A stretch of 32,352 nt of DNA from an uncultured Prevotellaceae bacterium (GTDB lineage Bacteria; Bacteroidota; Bacteroidia; Bacteroidales; Bacteroidaceae): contig ONDH01000033.1 in assembly GCA_900316505.1 (NCBI GenBank), forward strand, positions 1 to 32,352. The letters are read 5' to 3'. How positions within the stretch are numbered: the stretch's first letter is position 1; each line of letters opens with the position of its first letter. This document shows positions 25,365 through 32,352 of the stretch, in pieces. The notes beneath the pieces were generated by a model, which was given only the letters and a program-made list of their open reading frames with translations, made no database searches and was not told the origin of the DNA. The translations under genes and the position numbers were made by a program.

Positions 25365-26777
25365 TTGAAGCGGACGTTTTCACATATCATCGGACTGCTG
25401 TGCACAATCTCTTGTTGTGCACAACAGTTGGTGTTTTCACCGCTTGACACCAGCGATGGACTGAGCAGCAACTGCGTGTTGCACATCCTCGAACTGCCCG
25501 ACGGAAGGATTGCCGCCACCACCCCACAGAGCATTGACGTTTGGGATGGACATCGTTTCCAAATCATACCGAAGGACACGCTGTCATCCACTCCCTTGCC
25601 CGGCTATCAAGGCGCCTATCACGTTTATGCCGACAAGAACAACCGTTTGTGGGTGAAGGACTACAGAAAAATATGGTGCTACGACAAGCAGCTCCAGTTC
25701 ATTCCTGATTGTCTGCCCGACAGTGCCGACGATGTGTTTGTGGATGATCAAGGCGACGTGTTCTTCATTCAGCAAGACACCACCCACCTGCTGCTCGACC
25801 TCAAGACGTTCCAAGGAAAACAGTACCGTTTCTATGCCAACGGAGAGGTGGTATGCAGTGAGGGAAACCATCTTTTGTATGCTGTACAAGCCTCGCTTGA
25901 CTCCACCGCCATCACCTCACTCGTCGTCACCGACACCCTTCGTGGACGTTTCTATCAGTTGATAGACCAAAAATTGTGTCTGGAATTTGACACCCACACC
26001 CGACGATGGACGGAGATCTTCCGTGCCAACCGATTGCACACCATCTCACTGACAGATAACAACACAGCCTTCATTGTCAGTCGCGACGGCATGTGGAAGA
26101 TAGACCTGCCTTCCAGAAAAGCGGAGCAGATAGAGCAAGTGCTGATGACGGATGGTTCCTACATCTCCTCCAGCAGATTGAACACCATTTTCACCGACAG
26201 GAACGGGAATGTGTGGATAGGCTCCTATGACCACGGACTGTTGGTGGGACGACATGCCGACGCTTCTGAATCACACACACCTTTAGTATGGATATTGACG
26301 GGTGTCGGAGGGTTCGTGTGCTTGATGCTCCTATGGTGGTTCTTTGGAAGGAAAAGAAAAGGTGAGCACACCGACAGCAACGTCTCTGACACACTCTCCA
26401 CACCCCCTGCCACAGCTGCCACCATACCCATTGACCACGAGCTGGTCAGTCGTGCCACGACACTGGTGGAGCAGCATCTTGCCACGCCCAACTATACTGT
26501 TGAACGCCTTGCCCAAGACCTCTGCATGGACCGTACTGGACTCTATAAGAAGATGACTGCCATGCTGGGGAAAACTCCAACGGCATTTATCCGTGGCATC
26601 CGAGTGAACCACGCTGTCCAACTCATCCAAACCACCTCACTCACCATGACAGAAGTGGCGGAGCAATCCGGCTTCAGTTCAGCGAGTTACATGGCAAAAT
26701 GCTTCCAGGAAGACCTTGGAAAGAACCCCTCAGAACTAAAGGGAAATCAACCACACTACTCTGTTGATTCAACGTGA
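25365..26777 (+). CDS. Membrane-anchored AraC-family regulator with periplasmic beta-propeller (reduced HTCS)
   Basis: A 470-residue regulator. It starts with a signal or anchor peptide (MKRTFSHIIGLLCTISCCAQ). Residues ~21-300 contain propeller-like repeats as in hybrid two-component sensors (LDTSDGLSSNCVLHILELPD, GNVWIGSYDHGLLVG). One transmembrane helix at ~305-328 (LVWILTGVGGFVCLMLLWWF) is followed by a basic stop, a flexible linker, and an AraC HTH domain at ~365-462 (YTVERLAQDLCMDRTGLYKK, MTEVAEQSGFSSASYMAKCF). The histidine kinase and receiver domains of standard HTCS proteins are absent, and the propeller is about 280 residues instead of ~700. The start is a TTG directly after the upstream TAA, with no spacer, so translation is probably coupled to the glycanase. 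It most likely senses a saccharide and controls the neighbouring GH genes. Confidence 0.85.
   Translation: MKRTFSHIIGLLCTISCCAQQLVFSPLDTSDGLSSNCVLHILELPDGRIAATTPQSIDVWDGHRFQIIPKDTLSSTPLPGYQGAYHVYADKNNRLWVKDYRKIWCYDKQLQFIPDCLPDSADDVFVDDQGDVFFIQQDTTHLLLDLKTFQGKQYRFYANGEVVCSEGNHLLYAVQASLDSTAITSLVVTDTLRGRFYQLIDQKLCLEFDTHTRRWTEIFRANRLHTISLTDNNTAFIVSRDGMWKIDLPSRKAEQIEQVLMTDGSYISSSRLNTIFTDRNGNVWIGSYDHGLLVGRHADASESHTPLVWILTGVGGFVCLMLLWWFFGRKRKGEHTDSNVSDTLSTPPATAATIPIDHELVSRATTLVEQHLATPNYTVERLAQDLCMDRTGLYKKMTAMLGKTPTAFIRGIRVNHAVQLIQTTSLTMTEVAEQSGFSSASYMAKCFQEDLGKNPSELKGNQPHYSVDST
26743..26771 (+). promoter_or_regulatory. Putative operator, copy 1 (inside the regulator's 3' end)
   Basis: A 29-base sequence with inverted arms AATCAAC and GTTGATT separated by 11 bases (CACACTACTCT). 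An identical copy begins 44 bases later. This copy lies within the last codons of the regulator gene. Confidence 0.65.
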
Positions 26778-26786
26778 TTACCCACT

Positions 26787-26815
26787 GAAATCAACCACAC
26801 TACTCTGTTGATTCA
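26787..26815 (+). promoter_or_regulatory. Putative operator, copy 2 (just upstream of the GH31 promoter)
   Basis: Identical to 26743-26771 over 29 bases. It ends about 10 bases before the expected -33 position of the GH31 promoter, the normal place for an activator site, and the -33 region (TTCC) is poor, as expected for an activator-dependent promoter. Confidence 0.65.
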
Positions 26816-26849
26816 TCCACATCATTCCTTCCCAAAAGAAGAAAAGCCC

Positions 26850-26857
26850 TACCTTTG
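26850..26857 (+). promoter_or_regulatory. -7 box of the GH31 gene
   Basis: TACCTTTG at 26850-26857, 31 bases before the GH31 ATG at 26889. No TTTG is found at the -33 distance. Confidence 0.75.
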
Positions 26858-26888
26858 CAGCAATCATTCACTAAAACCTCATATTCTT

Positions 26889-29267
26889 ATGAAAAAAACC
26901 TTTCTTTTATCTTTGGTAACCCTGTCCGTCCTGACGACTTGGGCACAGACAGTGGAATTCTACACACCCCGCACCGTCCGCATCGTGAACGATAATGGAC
27001 AGAAGGCTGGGAAAAAGTCGCTTGTGGTCATTGCCCAGCCAGAGCAGGTGAAGGTGAGCCTGACACGAAAAGGCAATGCCACCGTTTACAAGTCTTCGGC
27101 ACTCACTGTCACTGTCGATGCAGGTAAGGTGACCTTTGCCGACAACAAGGGTAATCTTCTCACCCAAGCTGGCGAAAGCGTTCTTACTCCCATCACCACA
27201 GGACCCAACGCAGGTGCATTCCGCGTGAAGCAGACATTCTCCGTGGAAGCCGACGAGGGCATCTATGGTATCGGTCTTCTACAAAATGGCAAGATGTCAC
27301 AGCGTGGCGAGAACCGACACATGGAGCAGAGCAACCTTGAAGACTTTGCCCATTTCTATCAAAGTATCAAAGGATACGGAATCTTTTGGGACAACTACTC
27401 CCCCACCCACCTCATCACTCCTGCAAAAGGTGTTGCAGGCAACGTGGAGTTGGAATCGGAAGTAGGCAAACTGAGTGACTACTATTTCATCTATGGTGGC
27501 AATGCAGACGGGGTGATAGCCGAGATGAGACATCTCTCTGGCGAAGTGCCCATGTTCCCTTTGTGGACCTACGGATTTCATCAGAGCCGTGAACGCTACA
27601 AATCACAGAATGAGCTGTTGGAGGTGGTGCACAAATACCGTGACCTCAAAGTGCCTTTCGACGGCATCATTCAGGACTGGCAATATTGGGGCAGCAACTA
27701 CAACTGGAATGCGATGGAGTTCCTCAACCCTGAGTTTGACCGCGCACAACAGATGATAGATGAAGTGCACAAGCAACATGCCCACATGAGCATCAGTATC
27801 TGGGCATCCTTTGGTCCTGAAACCAAAGCCTTCAAAGAGATGAAGGAGAAGAACTTGCTACTTGATTTCCAGACATGGCCACAGAGCGGACTGTCCCAAT
27901 GGCCTCCACGCATGGACTATCCCAGTGGCGTGCGTTGTTACGACGTGTATAGTAAAGAAGCCCGCGACATCTATTGGAAAAACCTCTCCCGTCTCCACAA
28001 GATGGGCATCGACGCATGGTGGATGGACTCCACTGACCCCGATCAGATGAACGTGACTGACGAACAGCGTGACCAGCCCACAGCTATGGGCACTTTCCGT
28101 AGCGTACGCAACGCCTTCCCTCTCATGACCGTGGGTGGTGTGTACGACAGCCAACGTGCCATCGACGACAGCAAGCGCGTCTTCATCCTCACCCGCTCCT
28201 ACTTTGCTGGTCAGCAGCGCTATGGTGCCAACACTTGGAGCGGCGACATCGGCTCTTCATGGGATAGCTTCCGCAAGCAAGTGCCTATCTGTCTTAACTA
28301 CACCCTCACCGCTAACCCTAACGTGAATGCCGACATCGGTGGCTTCTTCGCCGGCTCCTACAACACACAGGGTCACAACTCTGCCACACGCAACCCTCAG
28401 TATCAGGAACTCTACGTGCGCTGGATGCAATTCGGTGCCTTCACCCCTATGATGCGCAGCCACGGAGCTGACATCTATCGCGAACTCTACTACTTCGGCA
28501 AACAAGGAGAACCCGTCTATGACGCCCTCGTCGATGCAGTCAAACTCCGCTACCGCTTCCTTCCCTACATCTACAGCCAATCATGGCAAGTGACCGCACA
28601 CCACGATTCTTTCATGCGTGCCCTCTTCATGGATTTCAAGGAAGACAAGCAGACATGGGACAATAACCGCCAATACCTCTTCGGACACAACGTGCTGGTC
28701 TGCCCTGTGGTTGACCCGCTTTACACACAAGAGAAAATCGTCAAGACCGACCCCATGTCGGGATGGGACAAGCAGAACCTCCAGCGTGAGACCTATGCGC
28801 CCGTTGATTGGAAGACAGAAAAGACTTTCAGTGTGTATCTTCCCGCAGGTGCACAATGGTACGATTATTGGACTAACTCCCTTTTGAATGGTGGGCAGAC
28901 AATCACTGCCGCAGCTCCTCTCAATCATTCGCCCCTTTACATCAAGGCAGGCTCCATCCTTCCCCTTGGTCCTGATGTGCAGTATGCCAACGAAAACAAG
29001 TTTGACAACCTCGACATTGTAGTGTATCCAGGAGCAGACGCCACCTTCACCCTCTACGAAGACGAAGGTGACAACTACAACTACGAGAAAGGACAGTACA
29101 GCACCATCACCCTCACATGGAACAACCATTCGAAAACCCTCACCATTGGCAAACGCAATGGCTCCTTTGAGGGCATGCCTGCTTCACGCACGTTCCACGT
29201 GAAAGTGGCTGGCGGTGCACAAAAGACCATCACCTACAGCGGCAAGAGCCAAACCGTGAAACTGTAA
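26889..29267 (+). CDS. GH31 alpha-xylosidase-like enzyme
   Basis: A 792-residue exo-glycosidase with a signal peptide (MKKTFLLSLVTLSVLTTWAQ), so periplasmic or surface. Layout: N-terminal galactose-mutarotase-like domain (~20-225, including YGIGLLQNGKMSQRGENRHM), a GH31 TIM barrel (~230-560) with PFDGIIQDWQYWG, the nucleophile D380 in WWMDSTDPD and acid/base D453 in WSGDIGSSW, then a proximal beta domain and a DUF5110-like C-terminus (VVYPGADATFTLYEDEGDNY). The W-M-D-S-T-D-P motif points to the alpha-xylosidase branch rather than alpha-glucosidase; alpha-xylose from xyloglucan is a plausible substrate, not proven. The frame extends upstream to 26808, but the signal peptide and promoter fix 26889. 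Confidence 0.92.
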   Translation: MKKTFLLSLVTLSVLTTWAQTVEFYTPRTVRIVNDNGQKAGKKSLVVIAQPEQVKVSLTRKGNATVYKSSALTVTVDAGKVTFADNKGNLLTQAGESVLTPITTGPNAGAFRVKQTFSVEADEGIYGIGLLQNGKMSQRGENRHMEQSNLEDFAHFYQSIKGYGIFWDNYSPTHLITPAKGVAGNVELESEVGKLSDYYFIYGGNADGVIAEMRHLSGEVPMFPLWTYGFHQSRERYKSQNELLEVVHKYRDLKVPFDGIIQDWQYWGSNYNWNAMEFLNPEFDRAQQMIDEVHKQHAHMSISIWASFGPETKAFKEMKEKNLLLDFQTWPQSGLSQWPPRMDYPSGVRCYDVYSKEARDIYWKNLSRLHKMGIDAWWMDSTDPDQMNVTDEQRDQPTAMGTFRSVRNAFPLMTVGGVYDSQRAIDDSKRVFILTRSYFAGQQRYGANTWSGDIGSSWDSFRKQVPICLNYTLTANPNVNADIGGFFAGSYNTQGHNSATRNPQYQELYVRWMQFGAFTPMMRSHGADIYRELYYFGKQGEPVYDALVDAVKLRYRFLPYIYSQSWQVTAHHDSFMRALFMDFKEDKQTWDNNRQYLFGHNVLVCPVVDPLYTQEKIVKTDPMSGWDKQNLQRETYAPVDWKTEKTFSVYLPAGAQWYDYWTNSLLNGGQTITAAAPLNHSPLYIKAGSILPLGPDVQYANENKFDNLDIVVYPGADATFTLYEDEGDNYNYEKGQYSTITLTWNNHSKTLTIGKRNGSFEGMPASRTFHVKVAGGAQKTITYSGKSQTVKL

Positions 29268-29282
29268 AGGTTATTGAAACAG

Positions 29283-29322
29283 CAACCGCGGCACCCTTCA
29301 AGGATGCCGCGGTTGTTTGTTC
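29283..29322. terminator. Bidirectional-looking terminator between GH31 and rpsO
   Basis: CAACCGCGGCA (29283-29293) pairs with TGCCGCGGTTG (29305-29315) around an 11-base loop, followed by TTTGTTC. It lies between convergent genes and could stop both. Confidence 0.88.
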
Positions 29323-29334
29323 TTGGATATCCGA

Positions 29335-29604
29335 TTACTTGCGGAGACCAAGCTTCTTGACGATTGCACGATAACGTTCGATGTCCTTTCTCTTCAAATA
29401 AGAGAGGAAACGACGACGCTGACCCACGAGCTGAACCAGTGCACGATTGGTTACGTGGTCTTTGTGGTTAGCCTTCACGTGCTCAGTCAAGTGCTGAATA
29501 CGGTAAGTGAGAAGTGCAATCTGGCTCTCGCAAGAACCAGTGTCGGTGGCAGAAGCACCATACTCGGCAAAAATCTCTGCCTTCTTTGCTGAATCTAAAT
29601 ACAT
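29335..29604 (-). CDS. rpsO: 30S ribosomal protein S15
   Basis: An 89-residue protein with the S15 helices and conserved residues: TGSCESQIALLTYRIQHLTE, then HKDHVTNRALVQLVGQRRRF and LSYLKRKDIERYRAIVKKLG. It binds 16S rRNA in the central domain. The length equals that of E. coli S15. It is a monocistronic minus-strand gene with its own promoter. The 85-base leader is AT-rich and might hold an autoregulatory site, but no pseudoknot could be assigned by eye. Confidence 0.97.
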   Translation of the reverse strand: MYLDSAKKAEIFAEYGASATDTGSCESQIALLTYRIQHLTEHVKANHKDHVTNRALVQLVGQRRRFLSYLKRKDIERYRAIVKKLGLRK

Positions 29605-29692
29605 AATTTTAGTATATAAATGAATAATAAAATGTTATTCAACGCACCATCATTCTTTCAGCCGAATAGATGGCTCGTCGAAAACTTGGGTG

Positions 29693-29700
29693 CAAAGGTA
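29693..29700 (-). promoter_or_regulatory. -7 box of rpsO
   Basis: CAAAGGTA on the plus strand, i.e. TACCTTTG toward rpsO, about 90 bases before the ATG. Upstream (on the minus strand) is an AAATGA-type repeat run like that at the BASS/serB promoters. Confidence 0.7.
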
Positions 29701-29876
29701 GGGAAAAATGAGAAAATGAAAAAATGAAAGAATGAGAAAATGAAAGAATGAGGAATTATTTTGCAGTTGGGACGCATTTTTGCACCAAAGAGCCCATTTT
29801 GTCATTTATCATTTGTCATTTAGCGCAGCGCATTTCATTCTTTCATTTCTTCATTTTTTCATTCTTTCTCAGGATA
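29701..29876. repeat. AAATGA-type repeat run with inverted partner
   Basis: 29701-29758 repeats AGAAAATGAAAAAATGAAAG-type units ending GAGGAATTATT. 29803-29872 carries the reverse-complement type (TCATTTATCATTT, AGCGCAGCGCA, then TTTCATTCTTTCATTTCTTC). The layout is like the inverted repeat at 21721-21868 but here only one promoter is apparent. Confidence 0.7.
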
Positions 29877-30076
29877 GCCCTTACACAGACTTGAGAATGC
29901 CCCTTAAACAGAAGTGAGAATACCCCTTAAGCGCGAGCGAGTATAGCCTTGACACAGAAACGAGAATATTAGTGACATAGAGCTGAGTATATTGGTGACG
30001 TTTGATGTTGTATACGAGTGACATTGAAGTGTGTATACGAGTGACATTGAAGTGTGTATACGAGTGACGCTCATTG
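29877..30076. repeat. Exact 23-bp tandem repeat array (8 full units plus a partial)
   Basis: Eight consecutive 23-base units start at 29877, 29900, 29923, 29946, 29969, 29992, 30015 and 30038, with a partial ninth at 30061-30076. There is no insertion or deletion between units. Units 7 and 8 are identical (CGAGTGACATTGAAGTGTGT plus ATA). Earlier units diverge gradually, but most keep a TGACA- or TTAAA-like core near position 5 and a GAGTATA, GAGAATA or GTGTATA end. No spacers, so it is not CRISPR. Because 23 is not a multiple of three, the open frame on the minus strand is only a by-product. Confidence 0.9.
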
Positions 30077-30147
30077 CCCCCATCCTTCCACTCCTTCATC
30101 ACCCTCCGTATAACACCCTCCTTAAGGTTTATGTAAGAACCTCAAAA

Positions 30148-30201
30148 TCGACATCGTCGACGTCGGTTTGCCGACATCGTCGACATCGACGCACCGACGT
30201 C
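30148..30201. repeat. GACGTCG-rich palindromic repeat element, copy 2
   Basis: TCGACATCGTCGACGTCGGT (30148-30167), then TTGCCGACATCGTCGACATC and GACGCACCGACGTC. It shares the unit and the central GTCGGTTTGCCGACATCG join with the element at 3564-3635. A short related piece (GACGTCGTCGAG) is at 30360-30371. Confidence 0.75.
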
Positions 30202-30374
30202 TGGAAGAGGGTCAACGCAGGTCTTGAAGGAGAGAAAACGACGGAAAGGGAGTTGGAGATGTATCGTGACACCACAAACATGGAAATTTACTTTGACAGC
30301 GCCCTTGACTGGCAGATTGCGAATATAACTCTAAGTTGGCTACAATTTATTTAAGTTTGACGTCGTCGAGCTTC
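30202..30374. other. Intergenic stretch with no recognised content
   Basis: An open plus-strand frame covers part of this stretch but has no start signal, begins inside the tandem and palindromic repeats, and its peptide matches nothing I know. No promoter or terminator is evident apart from the short GACGTCGTCGAG piece at 30360. Confidence 0.4.
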
Positions 30375-32352
30375 TTATTCATTCACCAGCACCTTCCCGT
30401 CCTGTGTCATTCCTTCCACGCTGATGTACATCTCCTCGCACGTGGAGTTGTTGAAGAACTCCACCTTGGCTTTGGGGAGGTATCACGCTGTAGTCCTCCG
30501 TCCTGAACGTGGAGGCTTGGTTGAAGCCCTGAAAGTAGGTGCGGCGGAGTCCTTTGTTGCTCTCGGTGGAATATCTGATATGGGTATAGATATATATGAT
30601 GGTCTCTATCCTTGACGGAGAGGACGGAACAATATACAGACTCTTGATGTCACTCATAAACATGGGGAAAAAGGGGACAAAAAACGCTGTTCCCGTATTA
30701 GAATAACCAGATGATCCATCTGAGAATGTTTCACCTCTGTCCCCATTATCTACCATCCAAACGATGGGACGACCTCCATACGCCATGTGTCCACTTCCAA
30801 GACCGACGCCCAGCCCTTTAGGTATCATGACTTTAGGCAAATCAACACATTCAGGGTTGTTGAACATCATGTTATTTTTGCAAAGGAACTCGAAAATGGT
30901 CGGTTCTGGCTCTCCCCTGTCAAGGATTTTGTCAAGTTCCTTGTCTATGTCATAGTGAAGCGTTGCGTACTGACGTCCCCACGCCTCGTTTTTGTATCGC
31001 CAGTCATCATTGACGAAGTATCTCTTTTTCGCCTTCACAGTCACATTCTGCAGCACGTGTTCTTTTTCCGTGATGGGGATGAACTCGTCTTCTTCATTCA
31101 GTTCCTCGAAAGGCTTTTTCACGAAGGCGTTCGGTTTGAGCGGATGAAGAATCTCCCGTTCCTCGGGCGTGAGGTACCTCGCTTCGGGCGAGAACTGCCT
31201 GTCGATGCCTACATAGTAGGTCTTCAGTTTCTCCTTCTTCTTTCCATCCCTCGTCGTGTAAATGGACATCTTCCATTCTCCATCTATGAACGGCAGTTTG
31301 AAGGCATAGTTGCCCACCGAGTCCGTCCTCGTGTTCCCTATCAAGCTCTGCCCCTTCTCATTGTAGAGGATGGCATACAGGTGTACGTTTGACACGGGGT
31401 TCCGTTTGCGATAGACATTCAGCTTGCCATACAGGTAGAACTGGTCTTCTATGGGCTGCGCCTTTCGGAAGGTGTATTTCTCTGACATCAGCCGCCAGTC
31501 ATAGCGTCGCCAGCCCTGCGTCAGCATCAGCAGGTCGGCATTCTGCCTGTGTTCCTTGTCGTCTGCCTCGAAGTAGTAATCCACATTGTGAATATAGCCC
31601 CTCACTTCTGAGCTTAGCAGCATCCATGTCTTCATGTTCCCCTGCTTGCCGTTCGTCATCGTCTTTGCGTCCATGGCGGAGAAGGACAGGTTGGCATTGG
31701 GTTTCGTTTGCAGTTCCAATTCCACCTTGCCGCAGGGCTTCAGCCTCTGTGTGATGGCGGTGACACGTATGCTGTCAAGAAGAGCCTCTCCGCCATAATC
31801 GCACCCCTGCTGTCGAACACTGTCATCTGGTTCACCCCCTCGGGCATTGCCTGCCTGTCCAGCTCTATCTCTATGATTGGGGCTGCGGTAAGGGTGTCAC
31901 ATCGGTAGATGTTCCCGTTGTGCATGATGACATAGCCAAGCATGCTGCCACAGATGACGTCGCTGCATTGGAGGGTGGCAAACATCTGCTCGCTCACAGC
32001 GTCAACACTGAGTGTGCAACCTTCCTTCTTTGCTTGGGGCAATTCAAAGTATTGCACGCCCCTTCGTTCACTCTTCCTCAAGTTCCGCATCTGGAAGGTG
32101 AGCTTCCCCGTGTCGGGCACAATCTCAAAGAGTCCCCTGCCCAGCGTGTCGGTCTTGACGGAGGCGAGCACGTCGCCCCTTTCGTTCATCACAAAACCCT
32201 CTCCCTCATGCGGATGCCCGTTGTCGTCCACCGCCAGCATCGCCACACGGCATTTCTTCCCCGCAATGAGGTCACCGCCCTCGGGGTAGAACTTCACGCT
32301 GATGGTCTTCAGCAGGTCACGCGTGTAGATGCCGTCGTCTATCGCCTTCTGG
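30375..32352 (-). pseudogene. Decayed large surface protein (macroglobulin-like MG and TonB-plug domains), 5' end outside window
   Basis: Read from 32352 downward, the frame enters open (KAIDDGIYTRDLLKTISVKF) and continues through an MG/macroglobulin-like beta domain (FYPEGGDLIAGKKCRVAMLA) to MAERLF. There it shifts at about 31774-31786: the continuing sense is LDSIRVTAITQRLKPCGKVE in another frame. It then reads carboxypeptidase-regulatory-like and TonB-plug-like sequence (LQNVTVKAKKRYFVNDD, GGRPIVWMVDNGDRG). A second lesion near 30470-30485 breaks the frame again: after TEDYSVIPP the expected RRTLYWNP-type segment is missing and the family's end continues in a third phase (KAKVEFFNNSTCEEMYISVE) to a TAA at 30375-30377. 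The first lesion is a single base and could be a sequencing error; the second includes a loss of about 15-20 codons. Normally such proteins sit at the outer membrane and are ~850 residues. Confidence 0.75.

Noticed and set aside
23238..29267. A complete polysaccharide utilisation locus
   Set aside because: No SusC/SusD pair is present in the window, so it is only a small glycan-degrading cluster.
29877..30076. Possible CRISPR array
   Set aside because: The repeats are directly adjacent with no unique spacers, and no cas genes are present.
30031..30354. Plus-strand open frame of 107 codons
   Set aside because: It starts in the tandem array, crosses the palindromic repeat and matches nothing; most likely chance.

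Overview
The window looks like chromosomal DNA of a Bacteroidales bacterium, most likely Prevotella or a close relative. The evidence is repeated TAnnTTTG-type -7 promoter boxes (TACCTTTG or TATCTTTG) in front of genes, A-rich leaders without clear Shine-Dalgarno sequences, tandem secreted TlpA-type thioredoxins, a dxs-trkA-trkH operon, an AraC-type regulator with a periplasmic sensor beside GH30 and GH31 enzymes, and a TonB-plug/macroglobulin-like surface protein. No rRNA, tRNA, integrase, transposase or CRISPR array was seen, so the genus is an inference from style rather than from a marker gene.

Layout: (1) 1-3512, the tail of one and then two intact secreted TlpA-like thioredoxins, followed by a third member that has lost its CxxC segment and is frameshifted. 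(2) 3861-6860, a compact operon of an aldo/keto reductase, a zinc-ribbon lipoprotein and a Wzx-like flippase. (3) 6832-11835 (minus strand), dxs-trkA-trkH: isoprenoid precursor synthesis and potassium uptake. (4) 12188-12784, a small, strongly expressed-looking outer-membrane beta-barrel. (5) 12990-16637 (minus strand), two consecutive two-domain fusion proteins: nucleotidyltransferase + CobD-like PLP decarboxylase, and opine-dehydrogenase-like + LicD. (6) 17091-23179, metG, a fused SpmA/SpmB-like membrane protein, a BASS-family transporter and serB. (7) 23238-29267, a GH30-like secreted glycanase, a membrane-anchored AraC regulator without kinase or receiver domains, and a GH31 alpha-xylosidase-like enzyme. 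(8) 29335-32352, rpsO, a repeat-rich gap with an exact 23-bp tandem array, and a decayed large surface protein running off the end.

The most interesting candidate system is region 5. Its four domains form a logical pathway: a CobD-like decarboxylase could make an amino-alcohol phosphate (for example ethanolamine phosphate from phosphoserine), the nucleotidyltransferase could activate it as a CDP derivative, LicD could transfer it to a surface glycan, and the opine-dehydrogenase-like domain could N-carboxyalkylate the amine. This is inferred from family membership only. Second, the regulator in region 7 is followed by two identical 29-bp copies of a dyad placed just upstream of the GH31 promoter, a likely operator that partly overlaps the regulator's own coding end.

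The intergenic DNA is unusually rich in dispersed repeats: a structured ~130-bp element present twice, a GACGTCG-rich palindromic element present twice (each just beyond a decayed gene), AAATGA-type runs around promoters, GAGTTTA-type heptamer runs, and two divergent promoter regions built as large inverted repeats.
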